A stretch of DNA of 64,000 nucleotides. Source: Dichetophora obliterata (lineage: Eukaryota; Arthropoda; Insecta; Diptera; Sciomyzidae). Under the pieces are notes generated by a model. That model was not told the DNA's origin, ran no database searches, and was given only the letters and a program-made list of their open reading frames with translations. Positions within the stretch are counted from its first letter, which is position 1; the number at the start of each line of letters is the position of its first letter. Below are positions 1 to 10,810 of the stretch, piece by piece. The position numbers were made by a program, and so were the translations under genes. Location: the NCBI GenBank assembly GCA_963920525.1, contig OY986438.1, positions 75,981,836-76,045,835 on the forward strand, read 5' to 3'.

Positions 1-83
1 AGTTTTTAATTATTTTTTTTTATATAAAAATACCTTGTATTAATTTTATTAATTAGCTTGTAACCTTAGGGCGCTAATCCAAT

Positions 84-376
84 TTAATTTCATGTCAAGT
101 TTTTAAAGAAATTGTAAACAAATAAATAACTATTAAAGCTTATCCCAATATGAAAAAAAAATTAAGGCCCTTGCCACCCTAAATAATGAATGCGATCATG
201 AAGCAGAACTTGTGTTTTGACAGATGCTCTTCCTCAAAAACAATTTTTTTTTTTGCTCGGCAAGGGCTTATGTCAAAAAACGACGCTCTATCTCGCTTCC
301 TCAGCGACGAAAATTCCTTCTACACACGTATAGTGTGTGTGAGTAGAGCACCACTTCCTTATCTTTTATTTCTATG
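84..376 (+). repeat. Dispersed repeat R1, left copy, first part
   Basis: This stretch matches the reverse complement of 62905-63290 at roughly 90% by eye. Shared landmarks are the AAGGCCCTTGCCACCCTAAA block, the CTCTATCTCG block and a short palindromic ACACACGTATAGTGTGTGT. Homology stops at about 376 and resumes at about 1490, so this copy is interrupted. A 63-codon frame starting at 186 is kept in the other copy with differences, but it shows no recognisable domain and I do not call it a gene. Confidence 0.75.
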
Positions 377-1489
377 ACGGTAACACACCTAATAAGTGAG
401 CGTTGGAAAAGTTATCGAAAAAAGTGCATAAATAAATCGTAGTTGTTTTCGTAGTAAGGGTTGCTGAGTCGGCACAACAGTATACTTAGAGCCTGAACAG
501 AATCAAAAATCGTTGCGGCCGACGATTTGTTGTTGGAAAATACATGCAAAATGTAGAAATAACCGCAGCTCGTTTTCCGCAACGATCAATCGCAGAATTA
601 GAATCTATTCTATTTCAATCGTCGGTAGCAACGATTTTTGATTCTGTTCAGGCTCTCTCTCTGTAAATGTCTTAAAAATTTCTCGAGTGTGGTCCTTTTT
701 TCCTCAATCGTTTATGGAACTATTTAATTTTGTAAATATTCCTCCATCATATATGTTATCTCGGTGCCTCGTTATACCTTAGTTACTTATATTGCAATTA
801 TTCCCTTTTTTATATAATTTGGGCTTCCAGCTTAATAGTGTTTTGGCCTTGTACGGAATATTGTTTTTAACACTACAAAACGAAAATCTTTAAGTATAAA
901 AGAAGTTATCTATATCTTAAAAAGTTATGCATAGACTTTAATGTTTGAAACCTCGTTGAATAGGTTCTCATATTACCCATAATATTACGAAAATTGATAC
1001 CCATACTTTTCTAGGAAAATTTAACAAATCACAGCATTTTTTCCTAAATTTGGACCCTTGTAACTTTTAAACGTCTTGCGACCTCTTATTTTTTCACTAT
1101 TCGCTTTTTTAGCTCCAAATACACATATTGAAAAAATATTAAAAAGTCTTTTTTAGCTAAACGTAAAATGTTCCGACTAATTTGGCATTATGTATTTCAT
1201 ATACTTGATTGGCTTTAGCAATACTTTTACCTTACATGACTAGGAACATCGGTCACAGATTTGTACTTCCCACTCCAAACTAAGAATCTTTTTTCCAAAC
1301 TATTAGGTTGATACATTTTAATGCTTTGCTGCAAAATTTTAGAATAAGAGATGCACCTTCGAAAGACATTCCATTGCTTTTGGTATGTAAAAATTGGTAA
1401 AATTTTTTTCATCATAATTTTTTTTTGACTATATGCAAGAAACAAAGTTTCAGTTATACAACAGATTAAATACTTACGTTCGTGAAGTT
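377..1489. other. Insertion that splits repeat R1; no gene seen
   Basis: The partner repeat at 62905-63290 is continuous across this point, so about 1.1 kb has been gained here. Apart from a short MITE at 488-656, I see only AT-rich DNA without a credible reading frame. I could not find clear terminal repeats or a target duplication for the whole segment. Confidence 0.55.
488..656. mobile_element. MITE with 29-bp perfect terminal inverted repeats
   Basis: The first 29 bases (488-516, beginning AGAGCCTGAACAGAATC) are the exact reverse complement of the last 29 (628-656). The inversion continues inward with mismatches around CCGACGATT. At 169 bp and without coding capacity this fits a miniature DNA transposon. 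I see no convincing target-site duplication, so the superfamily is unassigned. Confidence 0.85.
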
Positions 1490-1605
1490 AGCAACGAATT
1501 GATTTAGCGACGATTTTTTTGTGCTGGCACAGGGTGTTTCAGGAGTAGAGATAATGATCATTAAGCATTAAGTAAAACTCTGCATTTTATAAAAAAACCG
1601 TATTT
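1490..1605 (+). repeat. Dispersed repeat R1, left copy, second part
   Basis: GTGCTGGCACAGGGTGTTTC and the following GATAATGATCATTAAG match the reverse complement of 62911-62965. This continues the repeat begun at 84-376 after the 1.1-kb interruption. Confidence 0.7.
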
Positions 1606-1983
1606 TAAAAAAGTATCAGAAATTTAAAATACACATATATTTTTAAACATTTTAAAAACATTTTAAAATCTAAGCATACTGCATACTGTGTATATTAGGC
1701 TGACCATATGCTTCAGGCTGACCATAAGTTTATGTTTTTTTAAAATGTTTAATTTTTGTCTTTTTCTGTTTATTGTTTTAAATATATTTGTTTTAACTTG
1801 TATATACGAGTATATCTCTCATTTCTATTTAAATTGTTTATGTATTATAACAAAAAACTTTATAAAAATTGCACGGGGTGATATATATAATATTGATCAT
1901 GAATTCTTTAAATAGCGTAAATAGTAGTTCCACTGACAACACATATGCTTTAATTCGCGTGTTATGTAAACAAAAAAAAAAGT
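1606..1983. other. AT-rich spacer, nothing recognised
   Basis: No protein motif, terminal repeat or RNA gene could be read here. A 75-codon open frame at 1688-1915 is hydrophobic by composition and starts within AT-rich sequence; it has no family signature. Confidence 0.5.
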
Positions 1984-3337
1984 TTAAATGTCTGTCACAT
2001 TAATGCACAAAGTCTTGTAAAGAAAATTTATGAATTTAGATATATTTTTGAAAACTCTGATGTTCACGTTATATGTGTCTTGAAAACATGTTTCGGTCCA
2101 GATATGCTGGATGAATTGTTTAAAGTTAACGGTTATAAAATATATTGAGCTGATCGCCTAAGTCATGCCGGGGTGCTGCTATATATGTGAGAAGCGAAAT
2201 TAAATGTAAATTAAATTGTAAATCCGAAATAGGCAATTCTATTGAATATTTGTTTGTTGATGTTATGTCTGGCACTGAAAAATTACTTTTTGGTTCCGTT
2301 TATAGGCCCAATCTTTATATCGACATGTCCTCATTTATGGAATCTGTTAAGAGTTTGTCCTTGTCTTATACAAATATTTTAATAGCTGGTGACTTCAATA
2401 GTAACCTTTTGTCTGAAGATAATTTTATTAATGAGGAGATTTTCTTAGGCTTATACTCTGCTAACATGACTGAATCTACACATTTTTCTAGAACTGCAAA
2501 TACTCTACTTGACCTTTTTTTATTAAAGAACATATCAAAACTTTTATTTTATAATCAACTTTCTTGTGCAATATTTTCTAAACATGACTTAATTTTCTGA
2601 ATATATGACTTTCAATTGTGCAATAAACCGACTAGTTTTAGCATTAGGGACCTTAAAAATATTAATTATATACAACTAGAATCTGACGCTAATTTAATTT
2701 ATTGGAATATAATCAACCCTATTATGAATAATTTTTCAAGCGGAATCGAAAAAGGGAGTTTTAATTTTTAAGATAAAGCTTAGGAACATTTTGGAAGTTT
2801 TAAATGCAAATTTGTTTATCTACGGTTTATCAACAAATTTGCATCAAAAATTTCCAAAATAATATTAAGCTTTACCTTAAAAATTAAAACTATCTTTTCC
2901 GATTCCGCATGAAAAATTATTCATGATAGGGCTGAATATATTATACCTTTTCTATCGACGAGCAAGTTGCGATACTGAACAGTTGTTTAAGTTAATTGTA
3001 CAATAAATTTGTGCCAATTAAAACTAGGAGAGTTAAACCAAGTGATCGCCCTTGGTTTAACGGCACTATAAAACTACTAATTGAACAACGAAACTCTGCT
3101 TACAATCACTGGAAGCGGTTCAAAACTTCTTAACTCCATAATAACTTTAAGCAAAGAAGAAACAAAGTTTCTTGGGCTATTAAAACTGCTAAAACCAAAT
3201 TTTATGAAAACGAATTCAGCAATGCTGTTGACATTAAGCAGACTTGGAGTGTGATTTGCGACATTAGTGTCAGTAACCAATATATATGAAAATTCCATCC
3301 GTGATAATAACTGTGATATTAGCTTTAGTTTTAGTTG
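1984..3337 (+). pseudogene. LINE (I/jockey-like) ORF2, endonuclease part
   Basis: A decayed endonuclease domain reads across two frames. Its start resembles the HINAQSL motif of LINE endonucleases, and a later GDFNSN (about 2390) is the metal-binding GDFN motif. An SKHDLIF segment near 2578 stands where the SDH catalytic box is expected. Stops and a frameshift occur near 2146-2187, and a hairpin MITE sits at 2712-2937. Downstream, a PWFNGTIK-type linker leads towards the reverse transcriptase. The gene is cut at 3337 by an LTR retrotransposon and resumes in phase at 12443. Clade (I, jockey or LOA) cannot be settled by eye. Confidence 0.8.
2712..2937. mobile_element. Fold-back MITE, near-complete hairpin
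   Basis: The left arm (from CAACCCTATTATGAATAAT) pairs with the right arm (ending ATTATTCATGATAGGGCTG) through almost the whole 226 bp, leaving a loop of about 15 bases near 2815-2830. The ends resemble hAT-type CAGCCCTA termini. The flanks AATATAAT and AATATATT could be a mutated 8-bp duplication. It interrupts the LINE frame. Confidence 0.8.
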
Positions 3338-3530
3338 TTATTATAACCTTTTATTTTGTGCCATCAATTGGATTAGCAGGGCATCACTGTTTGTTTTATC
3401 ATCTCTATTTAGTTTCCTTTGTAAGATACACACAAATATGTATACTCTTAATACGTTCAATAAAATATCAAAATCTAATTACTAATTTGCATATATCAAC
3501 ATGGAGTTGTTTTAATTACAAGATACAACA
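3338..3530 (+). repeat. 5' LTR of Mag-like element (193 bp)
   Basis: It begins TTATTATAACC and ends GATACAACA. It matches 12270-12438 except for 24 bases missing from the 3' copy and a few substitutions. If the preceding TG is counted, the LTR would have TG...CA ends, but the GTTG duplication and the preserved LINE frame favour the start given here. Confidence 0.85.
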
Positions 3531-3533
3531 AAT

Positions 3534-3551
3534 TGGCGACGAGGTAAATAA
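3534..3551 (+). promoter_or_regulatory. Candidate primer binding site
   Basis: TGGCGACGAGGTAAATAA lies three bases inside the 5' LTR, where reverse transcription is primed in Ty3/gypsy elements. The initial TGG fits a tRNA CCA end. I did not identify the tRNA. Confidence 0.5.
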
Positions 3552-3563
3552 GGGAAGATCAAA

Positions 3564-4655
3564 ATGGATTCTCAGCAATTCAGCCAATTTATGCAAATGA
3601 TGCAGCAGGCAATTCAAGGCAGAGCAGCGGACATGAGAACAGAACCTCCTGGGGGAAACCAAGCGGTGAACACTGCATTGTTGCCAAATTTCGAGAGTTT
3701 CGATTCTAAGAAGGAATCATTTCGTAACTACAAGCAGCGGTTTGAAAATTATTGGGAAATGAAAAATATTATTTCTACTAAAAACTATTGTGCTAAATTA
3801 CTATTAAATTCAATAGGTGCAAATTATTTCAACGTTATTGCAGCTCTAGCAGCACCAAAAACACCCTGTGAGCTAAAGTACGATGAGCTGATCAAGCTTC
3901 TTGAGAAACATTTGTCACCCAAGAAGAATGTGCTCGTAGCTCAACATCAATTTTTATCAAAATATCAAACAAATCAACAGTCAATTGCTGACTTTGTGGC
4001 TGCATTACGGACAGACATGGTAGATTGCGAATACGTGGCGCCTTGCGATTGCAATGTGCCAATTGCTGACATGTTCCTTTGTGCGCAGTTTATTAGAGGA
4101 ATACAGGACAACAGCATAAGGGAGCAGCTTCTTCAGTCAGAAATAGTGAATTTTAGTGAGATTGTGTCAAAGGCGATTGCTCTGGAAGCTGCAAAGAGTG
4201 ACTCAAAAGAACTAGCTCAAAAAACGTCGACCTCAACACCTACCGTTGACATCAACAAAGTATTTTCTAACCAACTAAGTAAAAATAAACAATTTCAGCA
4301 ACGTTCCACGAAGAATAAAAAATCTAATTCAAAAATAAATTTTAAGGAGTTGGGTATTGACGGATTATGTCTTCGTTGTGGAAAAAACCATCATTTTGCT
4401 AAAGAGTGTAGAACAGATCAATCAAAACTAAAATGTACTGGTTGCAATAAAAAAGGTCACGTTATTAGGGTCTGTATCAATTCTATTGTTAAGAATAAAT
4501 CGAAATTAAATCAAACCAACTACATCGAGGACACAGCAGTCAATCAAATAAAAGGGTTACGTCATATTGTCAATGTTTATCAGAACAATGAATCTAAAGC
4601 TATTCAACGTTTCCAGACACGTGTTAATATTGAAGGGAAACCAGTCGTTTTTTAA
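3564..4655 (+). CDS. Gag of Mag-like retrotransposon
   Basis: A 363-codon frame begins at an ATG 33 bases after the 5' LTR. The N-terminal half has a capsid-like region (FRNYKQRFENYWEMK). The C-terminal third carries two CCHC zinc knuckles, CLRCGKNHHFAKEC and CTGCNKKGHVIRVC, which bind RNA during particle assembly. The frame ends at a TAA (4653-4655) immediately before the protease motif DSGSG. The sequence after this stop continues in the same frame, so it is probably a nonsense mutation that separates gag from pol rather than the natural end. The protein would form the intracellular retrotransposon particle. Confidence 0.85.
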   Translation: MDSQQFSQFMQMMQQAIQGRAADMRTEPPGGNQAVNTALLPNFESFDSKKESFRNYKQRFENYWEMKNIISTKNYCAKLLLNSIGANYFNVIAALAAPKTPCELKYDELIKLLEKHLSPKKNVLVAQHQFLSKYQTNQQSIADFVAALRTDMVDCEYVAPCDCNVPIADMFLCAQFIRGIQDNSIREQLLQSEIVNFSEIVSKAIALEAAKSDSKELAQKTSTSTPTVDINKVFSNQLSKNKQFQQRSTKNKKSNSKINFKELGIDGLCLRCGKNHHFAKECRTDQSKLKCTGCNKKGHVIRVCINSIVKNKSKLNQTNYIEDTAVNQIKGLRHIVNVYQNNESKAIQRFQTRVNIEGKPVVF

Positions 4656-6320
4656 GTTGACTCTGGTTCTGGTTACACATTCATACCGAGAGATCAATTT
4701 GAAAATCTTAGGCTTAAAGTGCGATTGCTTCCAACGGAGATAGGGTTTCGTTCATATACGCGAGACATATTTGTACCGGATGGAAAAATACAAGTTAACG
4801 TCGACTATAATAGTTTTTCAATGAAAGACGAAGCTTATATCGTGCCAGAAAAATACGCAGCATTAATGGGGCGATCGTGGATTCGCAAACTTAAAATAAA
4901 CTTGAACGATGTTGATGTGCATAATACCGACAATTTAACAGGACACACTGTACAAAGTGTAAGTGAAATAGATGAGATGGTGGATGCGTATCCAGAAATA
5001 TTTAAGCAAAAGATTGGATGCATACCAGGCTACAAAATAAAATTGCAATTGCGTGAAAAAACACAACCAGTTTTTCATCGAGAGCGCGAAATTCCATACG
5101 CATTAGTGGAAAAAGTTGATCAAGAACTTGAAGCTCTTGAAAAGTCTGGTATAATTACAAAGGTTAAATATAGTGACTGGGGATCACCATTGGTGGTTAC
5201 TCCGAAACTAAATGGAGAAGTACGTTTATGCGTGGACTACAAAATTGGAGTAAATGAGCGAATTACGAGTTCACATTATCCTATTAGGAAAATTGATGAA
5301 ATATTTAAGTCTACGTAATTCGCGCTATTTTTGTCGTCTGGACTTGTTTAAAGCATACCTTCATGTTCCAGTACATGAAATTTCCAGTATAATTCAGACT
5401 ATCTCTACACATCGAGGAACATATCGGATGAATCGACTTTCATTTGGTATTAAAACCACATTTAAGACCACATTTTACGAGATGTGCCTAAGACTGAATC
5501 GTATTTTAACGACATTATTGTTCATGGTATTACAAAGGAGGAATGCAAAGAAAATCTTTTCAAATGCTTCAATCAATTACAGAAATTTGATTTGCATCTT
5601 AAGCGAGGGAAGTGTTAATTTTTTCAAAAACGTATCAATTTTCTGGGACACACCATTGAGAACAATAAAATTGCAAAGTCATCAACTAAAGTTGCCGCAA
5701 TAATCGACATGGAAACACCAACATCAAATGACGAAGTAAGACGTTTTCTAGGTATGGTCACATACTATTCGAGGTTCATTCCAAATGCGTCAACAATAAC
5801 AACACCATTACGACAACTTCTGATGAAAAACAAAAAATTCATTTGGACAGAACAGTGTGAATCGGCGTTCGTAAAATTGAAAGAAGAAATAGCGAGCGAT
5901 CGGGTGTTGATACCTTTTAACCCAGAATTACCACTTCAACTTGCATGTGACGCCAGTCCAACGGGCATTGCCGGGGTGCTCTCACACGTTATCAACGACC
6001 ACGAGAGACCTATTGCGTTTACGTCTAGTTCTTTAACACATGCAGAACAAAACTACTCACAACTTGACAGAGAGGCGTTAGCAATTGTGTTTGCGGTTGA
6101 TCATTTTTATCAATATTTATTTTGTCATTCTTTTGATCTGATTACAGACAATCAACCTCTGGTGCGAATTTTTCATCAAAATGCTAAGATTCCACGAATG
6201 ACATCAGCACGTTTACAACGATACGCAGCTTTCTTATCGGGATTTAATTACAAGGTCGTGTTTAAACGTGGGAACGAAAACGTAAATGCTGACTGCTTAT
6301 CAAGAGCACCAATCAATTAA
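4656..6320 (+). pseudogene. Pol of Mag-like element: protease, RT, RNase H
   Basis: Protease is recognisable by DSGSGYTFI just after the stop at 4653. Reverse transcriptase reads from about 4960 with the fingers region (VTPKLNGEVRLCVDY) and shifts frame near 5310. The palm segment around 5480-5520 has lost the sequence where the YxDD catalytic box should be. The RT thumb and connection resume from about 5709 (RRFLGMVTYYSRFIPNAS). RNase H follows with ACDASPTGIAGVL, DREALAIV and a conserved TDNQPL. Several frameshifts and stops make this polyprotein non-functional as it stands. Confidence 0.85.
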
Positions 6321-7142
6321 AATCATCTTCGCGATAATACCATTAATGAGGAAGTACATCAAATCTGCGTAGAATCTGTACATCGAATAGTAAATCAAAA
6401 ATTAAACTTTGAAATATTGCAAAAAGAAACTCTAAAAGATGAAACGCTTCTTAAACTTTTACAAGATCTTCGCAATGAAATTAAGGCTGAGAGTGAGTTC
6501 ACCATCGACAACGATATCGTTTTTAAAGGACAACGAGTTGTCATTCCAGAGTCTCTACAAGCTTCAGTTCTGCAAGAACTTCATCGAACTCACATCGGCA
6601 TAACAAAAATGAAACAACTTGTCCGCCGATACGTATATTGGAAAGCAATTGACAAAGATATAAAACGGTTAGTTCGGGCGTGTTCAGAATGTGCTCTTAT
6701 TAGAAACAGTCCACCTAAAGCACCACTACACCCTTGGGAAGAACCAGAAAATAATTGGCAACGGGTTCACATCGATTATGCTGGGCCGTTCCAAGGCTAC
6801 AATTTTTTGATTTGTGTTGACGCCAAATCAAAATGGTCAGAGATTGAAGTATGTTCAGCGGCACCTACATCAGCATCAACTATTGAACTACTTCTTGATA
6901 TTTTCTCTAGAAACGGATATCCGGACGTGATAGTATCAGACAATGCAACTATTTTAACAAGCGAAGATTTTCAATCGTTCTGCAAAGAATCGGGTATCGC
7001 ACAAAAGTTTATTGCACCAGGTCATCCAGCAACAAACGGGTTAGCAGCAAGAAATGTGCAAACGCTTAAGAAAAGACTTCAAGCTATGGTTGGTGAGTCA
7101 ACACCTATTCGTAAGAAAGTTAGAGAAATACTTTTTCGCTAT
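6321..7142 (+). pseudogene. Integrase of Mag-like element, 5' part
   Basis: After a short broken stretch the frame opens at about 6417. It has the HHCC zinc-binding module (H-R-T-H ... C-S-E-C, about 6580-6700) and the catalytic core with the first aspartate in HIDYAGPF and the second in VSDNAT. The glutamate-bearing segment is altered: the family normally shows an NGLAE-type motif, and here the residue after NGLA is alanine. The frame is cut at 7142 by the LTR of a second retrotransposon and continues in phase at 11675. Confidence 0.85.
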
Positions 7143-7626
7143 TGTAGCGTGACAATGCAAATCAATACATACTTCGTTCATACTACATATAAACTCATAT
7201 TGCACTTATCACCCTAAGTGTAAGTGCAGTATCAAATAGCGCGGAATTTATTCAACTCCAAATTCCACAATAACTTATTAAAGTTATTGACCGCGTCATA
7301 TTTCGGAATTTTTTGAACTCCAAATTCCACAATAAATTATTAAAGTTAATGACCGGGTCATATTTCGTTTATTCTCATAGTTTCGCGTTTAGTCATTGAA
7401 CTCAAGTATCAATGTCGAATTGCATCGATACTTGACTTTCTACTTTTGTCACGTACACCCTTCTTCGTAAGTTTCTTTTTAGATTAAGACTAGCATAAGA
7501 AGTCAGTCAAGGATACACTCCTTGAAAATGTATTGAAAATGTTTGGTCACTCGCGATCTAACCGAAATAAATAAAATTAAATATTGTGTTTTTTTGGACT
7601 TCAATAGCAACCAAGCTATCCTAACA
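7143..7626 (+). repeat. 5' LTR of 412-like element
   Basis: 484 bp with TG...CA ends, nearly identical to 11183-11670. Differences are a few substitutions and a small rearranged patch near 7520-7540. High similarity of the pair points to a fairly recent insertion. Confidence 0.9.
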
Positions 7627-7644
7627 TGGCGATCCTGCCAGTCC
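7627..7644 (+). promoter_or_regulatory. Candidate primer binding site of 412-like element
   Basis: TGGCGATCCTGCCAGTCC abuts the LTR end directly. TGG matches a tRNA CCA end. The tRNA was not identified. Confidence 0.55.
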
Positions 7645-8778
7645 TGAATCCTTATGATCCGCAGTCAGTAAATTATTAAAAAAATGTCCTGCAATAAAAC
7701 TACCAAAAGTGTACAGTGAAAAAAAATAACATAATCATCAGAAGTGTAAAGATTATTGGTTCAAACATTATAATGAAAAAGAAAAGACTTTCATTAATAA
7801 AGAATTATTAATTCAAAAGTGATATGAAAATAAAGAGTATTTCTTCCACACAAAAACAAATTCGAAACAAATTACACAAAGACTAATATAAAACTGTTTA
7901 AGTTAAATTTTTGCAAAAAAAAAAAATAAAAACAAGACCAACTACAAATACCCATATAACAACAACATCAGCAATAAAACAAATTTCCCAACATCAAAAT
8001 CGAAGCGGGGCAATTTGACGCCAATGAATTTGTAACAACGACGCAAATTAAATCAAACGATCGGTTGATTGCAACTCTAACCGATGAACAGCTGAATGTT
8101 ATACAACTGCAGCAGCATGAGTACGCAACAACAATGAGCTGCATATCAACAATAGCAGTGGCAGCAATAATAGCAACAATATGCATATGACGACAACAAC
8201 AACAACTGCTGCAGATGATAGCTTTACAATTCATTTGTACCGCAAATAACACAGCAAAATAATATATTGGTAACTACAACAGGGAAATTCAAGCACCAAC
8301 TTTAATTTCTTCAAACGTCATCATCATCATTAACATCTGTACCAGAACTACAACAGCATTCAACTTTGACTTAGCAGAAAATATATTAACTACTACATCA
8401 TGAAGTAAGCAAATTCCATTTTAAGATTATACAAGTTTATTTGAAATTTAAGTGTTACAATTAGAAGAAAGCCAACTGACTAAACACAAATAGTTTAAAT
8501 TATATAAATTCTTTTTTTTTCCAACAACAAAATAAATTTAAAATTATTATTAAAATAATGTAAAACGAAAGATATTAAAAAAAAACAAAAAAATTTTATT
8601 CTTATTATGCAACTACAAACATAAAAGTAATTTTGCAATAAACCTTTCAGGCCCTAACAAACGTACCGTTGATATAGGTCAAGTAAATGAATATAAAATC
8701 AACAGTAACAACAAATTAATTTGTGAATGAAAAAAATAAAATATAAAGGAACACTAGGTATCAAAACACCACTGCAAA
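7645..8778 (+). other. Long untranslated leader of 412-like element
   Basis: About 1.1 kb of A- and CA-rich sequence lies between the primer site and the first small ORF. CAACAACA and CAGCAG runs occur at about 8100-8260. I see no coding frame. Confidence 0.6.
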
Positions 8779-9048
8779 ATGACGTGGTGGAAAAAGGTGT
8801 TGAACGGCATATTGATTGCAATTTCGGGTTACGAAATTGGAAAAGAATTAAATACAGAAAAACAAATAGTGAAATATGAGCAAGTAATACATGAAGTAGC
8901 AAAAAATGGAAAGGAGAATGAGAATTGGCCAATTAGTGGCAATGTACTTTTTATACTCTTCTTAATATTAATGATAACATTAACATGTGAAAGATATTAT
9001 ATTAAGGCGCATTTTAATAAACCTAGGAACGTTGCGCCACGTATATAA
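8779..9048 (+). CDS. Small membrane-protein ORF upstream of gag
   Basis: An 89-codon frame starts with an ATG and ends 51 bases before the gag ATG. The N-terminal part (residues 1-25) is amphipathic and mildly hydrophobic. The middle is charged (KELNTEKQIVKYEQVIHEV), possibly coiled coil. A strong transmembrane segment follows at about residues 54-70 (GNVLFILFLILMITLTC), with a basic tail. I do not recognise a family. Its position in the leader of an element whose gag is intact suggests an element-encoded accessory protein or a regulatory upstream ORF. The function is unknown. Confidence 0.6.
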   Translation: MTWWKKVLNGILIAISGYEIGKELNTEKQIVKYEQVIHEVAKNGKENENWPISGNVLFILFLILMITLTCERYYIKAHFNKPRNVAPRI

Positions 9049-9099
9049 GAAGGTCGAAAAAAAAATTAAAAAAAAATAAAAATAAATAAAATAAAATAA

Positions 9100-10263
9100 A
9101 TGCCTCATACGAAATATAAAAGTATTGAATGGATAGACTTGTATGAAGAATTTAAGAAGATAAAACTTGACTTTGATAAAAGTTATAAATGTGTCAATAA
9201 AACAAAACTCCCATCAGCACAGACTCAATTAAAGCACATTACAGAACTCATAAATAAACACAATGAAGTAGCTGTAATATTGAAAGATATATTTCATGTT
9301 CTATCAGAACAATATAAAGTGTCTGTGTCTGAGTTCTTTACAGCAATTAAAGACAGACTTGAGATACTTTTTGAAAGGCTCGAGTTGGACATTACTTTCC
9401 CAAAAGATTTAATGACTTCAATCGAGGCTAATATTAGTGAAAACTCCTTCGTTTCAGACAGTTCCGCAGAAACAGTTAAAGAAATAAAGGATCCAAAAAT
9501 CATGGCCGATACTGTGGCAAACTTTTTAACATCAGCGGCTAAATTGTTGCCAGATTTTGATGACACATACGTAAATTTGCAAAGATTTATTGATGCAATA
9601 AATCTAGTAAATTTAATAAAAAGCACATATGAAGACGTTGCAGTTAACCTGATAAAAAGTAAACTAACAGGCACTGCAAGAAATTTAATAACAACTGAAA
9701 ACACCATAGCTGAAATAATAGCAAAGTTGAAATCTTCCATAAAAGCAGAAGATGCTCAAGAAGTTATAGCTAAGCTAGTAAATACTAAGCAAAATAACAA
9801 GCCAACAAATGAGTATGTCCAAGAAATTGAAACCTTGGCAAAACAACTCGAAATGGCATACATTTCCGATGGTCTGCCAAGTGAAATAGCCAAAAAATAT
9901 TCAACACAAACGGCCGTTAAATCACTTACCAAAAATGCCAAATCGGACAAAGCTAAATTATTATTACAGGCAGGGACTTTTAATCAGCTTAGCGATGTTG
10001 TTACTAAATTTGTTGAACTAAGCAACGAATCAGAAGATGTGTTCCGAGTAAATATGGTACGGTATAAACCAAACTACCGAAATAATCGTAACCAAAATTC
10101 AAACAGGGGTAGTAGCAAGTATAATTACCGCTTTAGAGGTGGTCGTTATAATAACAACAATAATCAACAGCAGCGAAGATCCTTTAACCAGAATAATCCA
10201 CAAAATAACAACGCAATAACAATCAGAATCAAAACAATGATAGAAACGGTAACAGAAACGTGA
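9100..10263 (+). CDS. Gag of 412-like retrotransposon
   Basis: An uninterrupted 387-codon frame begins at the first ATG after the small ORF. An N-terminal helical region is followed at about residues 135-290 by a capsid-like domain (LLPDFDDTYVNLQRFIDAIN and further helices). The C-terminus, from about residue 345, is rich in Arg, Asn, Gly and Gln (RGGRYNNNNNQQQRR), a basic RNA-binding tail in place of a clear CCHC knuckle. The frame ends at 10261-10263; a short stretch in another frame continues gag-like sequence to about 10340, so a frameshift may have shortened the tail. The protein would assemble the cytoplasmic particle. Confidence 0.8.
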   Translation: MPHTKYKSIEWIDLYEEFKKIKLDFDKSYKCVNKTKLPSAQTQLKHITELINKHNEVAVILKDIFHVLSEQYKVSVSEFFTAIKDRLEILFERLELDITFPKDLMTSIEANISENSFVSDSSAETVKEIKDPKIMADTVANFLTSAAKLLPDFDDTYVNLQRFIDAINLVNLIKSTYEDVAVNLIKSKLTGTARNLITTENTIAEIIAKLKSSIKAEDAQEVIAKLVNTKQNNKPTNEYVQEIETLAKQLEMAYISDGLPSEIAKKYSTQTAVKSLTKNAKSDKAKLLLQAGTFNQLSDVVTKFVELSNESEDVFRVNMVRYKPNYRNNRNQNSNRGSSKYNYRFRGGRYNNNNNQQQRRSFNQNNPQNNNAITIRIKTMIETVTET

Positions 10264-10382
10264 GAGCAAATCGATGCTGATTCGGAAAACGGTTACAGAC
10301 CCCAGCAAGCCCAACTGGGGACTTATCAGGAATAAATAACACATGCACATTACTTAACGTAAACCTAAAGTTCTGCAATTAT

Positions 10383-10768
10383 GTGATTGTCGAGAGTTCT
10401 AATAATGACTCGTCAAACGCATTTTTGTTAGACACTGGGTCCGATATAAGCATAATAAAACAAAAATTTATTAACAATATAATATTGAATACAGATTTTA
10501 CTTATAAGCTAACAGGTATTGGGGAAGGCACAATAGCAACTTTGGGATACATTGAAAATACGTTCTTTTTCAAAAATTTTAAACTAAAGCATAACCTACA
10601 GGTGGTTGAAGACAATTTTCCTATACCTTGCGATGGTATTATTGGAAACTAGACAACGTCTTCAAGGGTCCTTATCAAGTGATTGAAATGGATAACAGAG
10701 GAAATTGCAAAATTACAAACGGTTCAAAAACATCAAATGTACACAAAAATAGATTAAAATTAGGATAA
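10383..10768 (+). pseudogene. Protease fragment joined to integrase tail
   Basis: The first 90 codons carry a retroviral-type aspartic protease start: LLDTGSDISII holds the catalytic DTG and is followed by a beta-rich segment ending CDGIIGN. At about 10650 the sequence jumps to the C-terminal end of integrase (FKGPYQVIEMDNRG ... VHKNRLKLG, stop at 10766), in another frame. Reverse transcriptase, RNase H and most of integrase are missing. The joint marks an internal deletion of about 3 kb. Confidence 0.8.
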
Positions 10769-10810
10769 TCATGAAAATTTCTATCTACATAATAATTATA
10801 AACATTTGAG

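Noticed and set aside
186..377. 63-codon frame conserved in both R1 copies
   Set aside because: The two versions differ by indels and substitutions without codon pattern; probably a repeat and not a gene.
9294..9950. Minus-strand open frames opposite gag
   Set aside because: Shadows of the 412-like gag codons; no motif.
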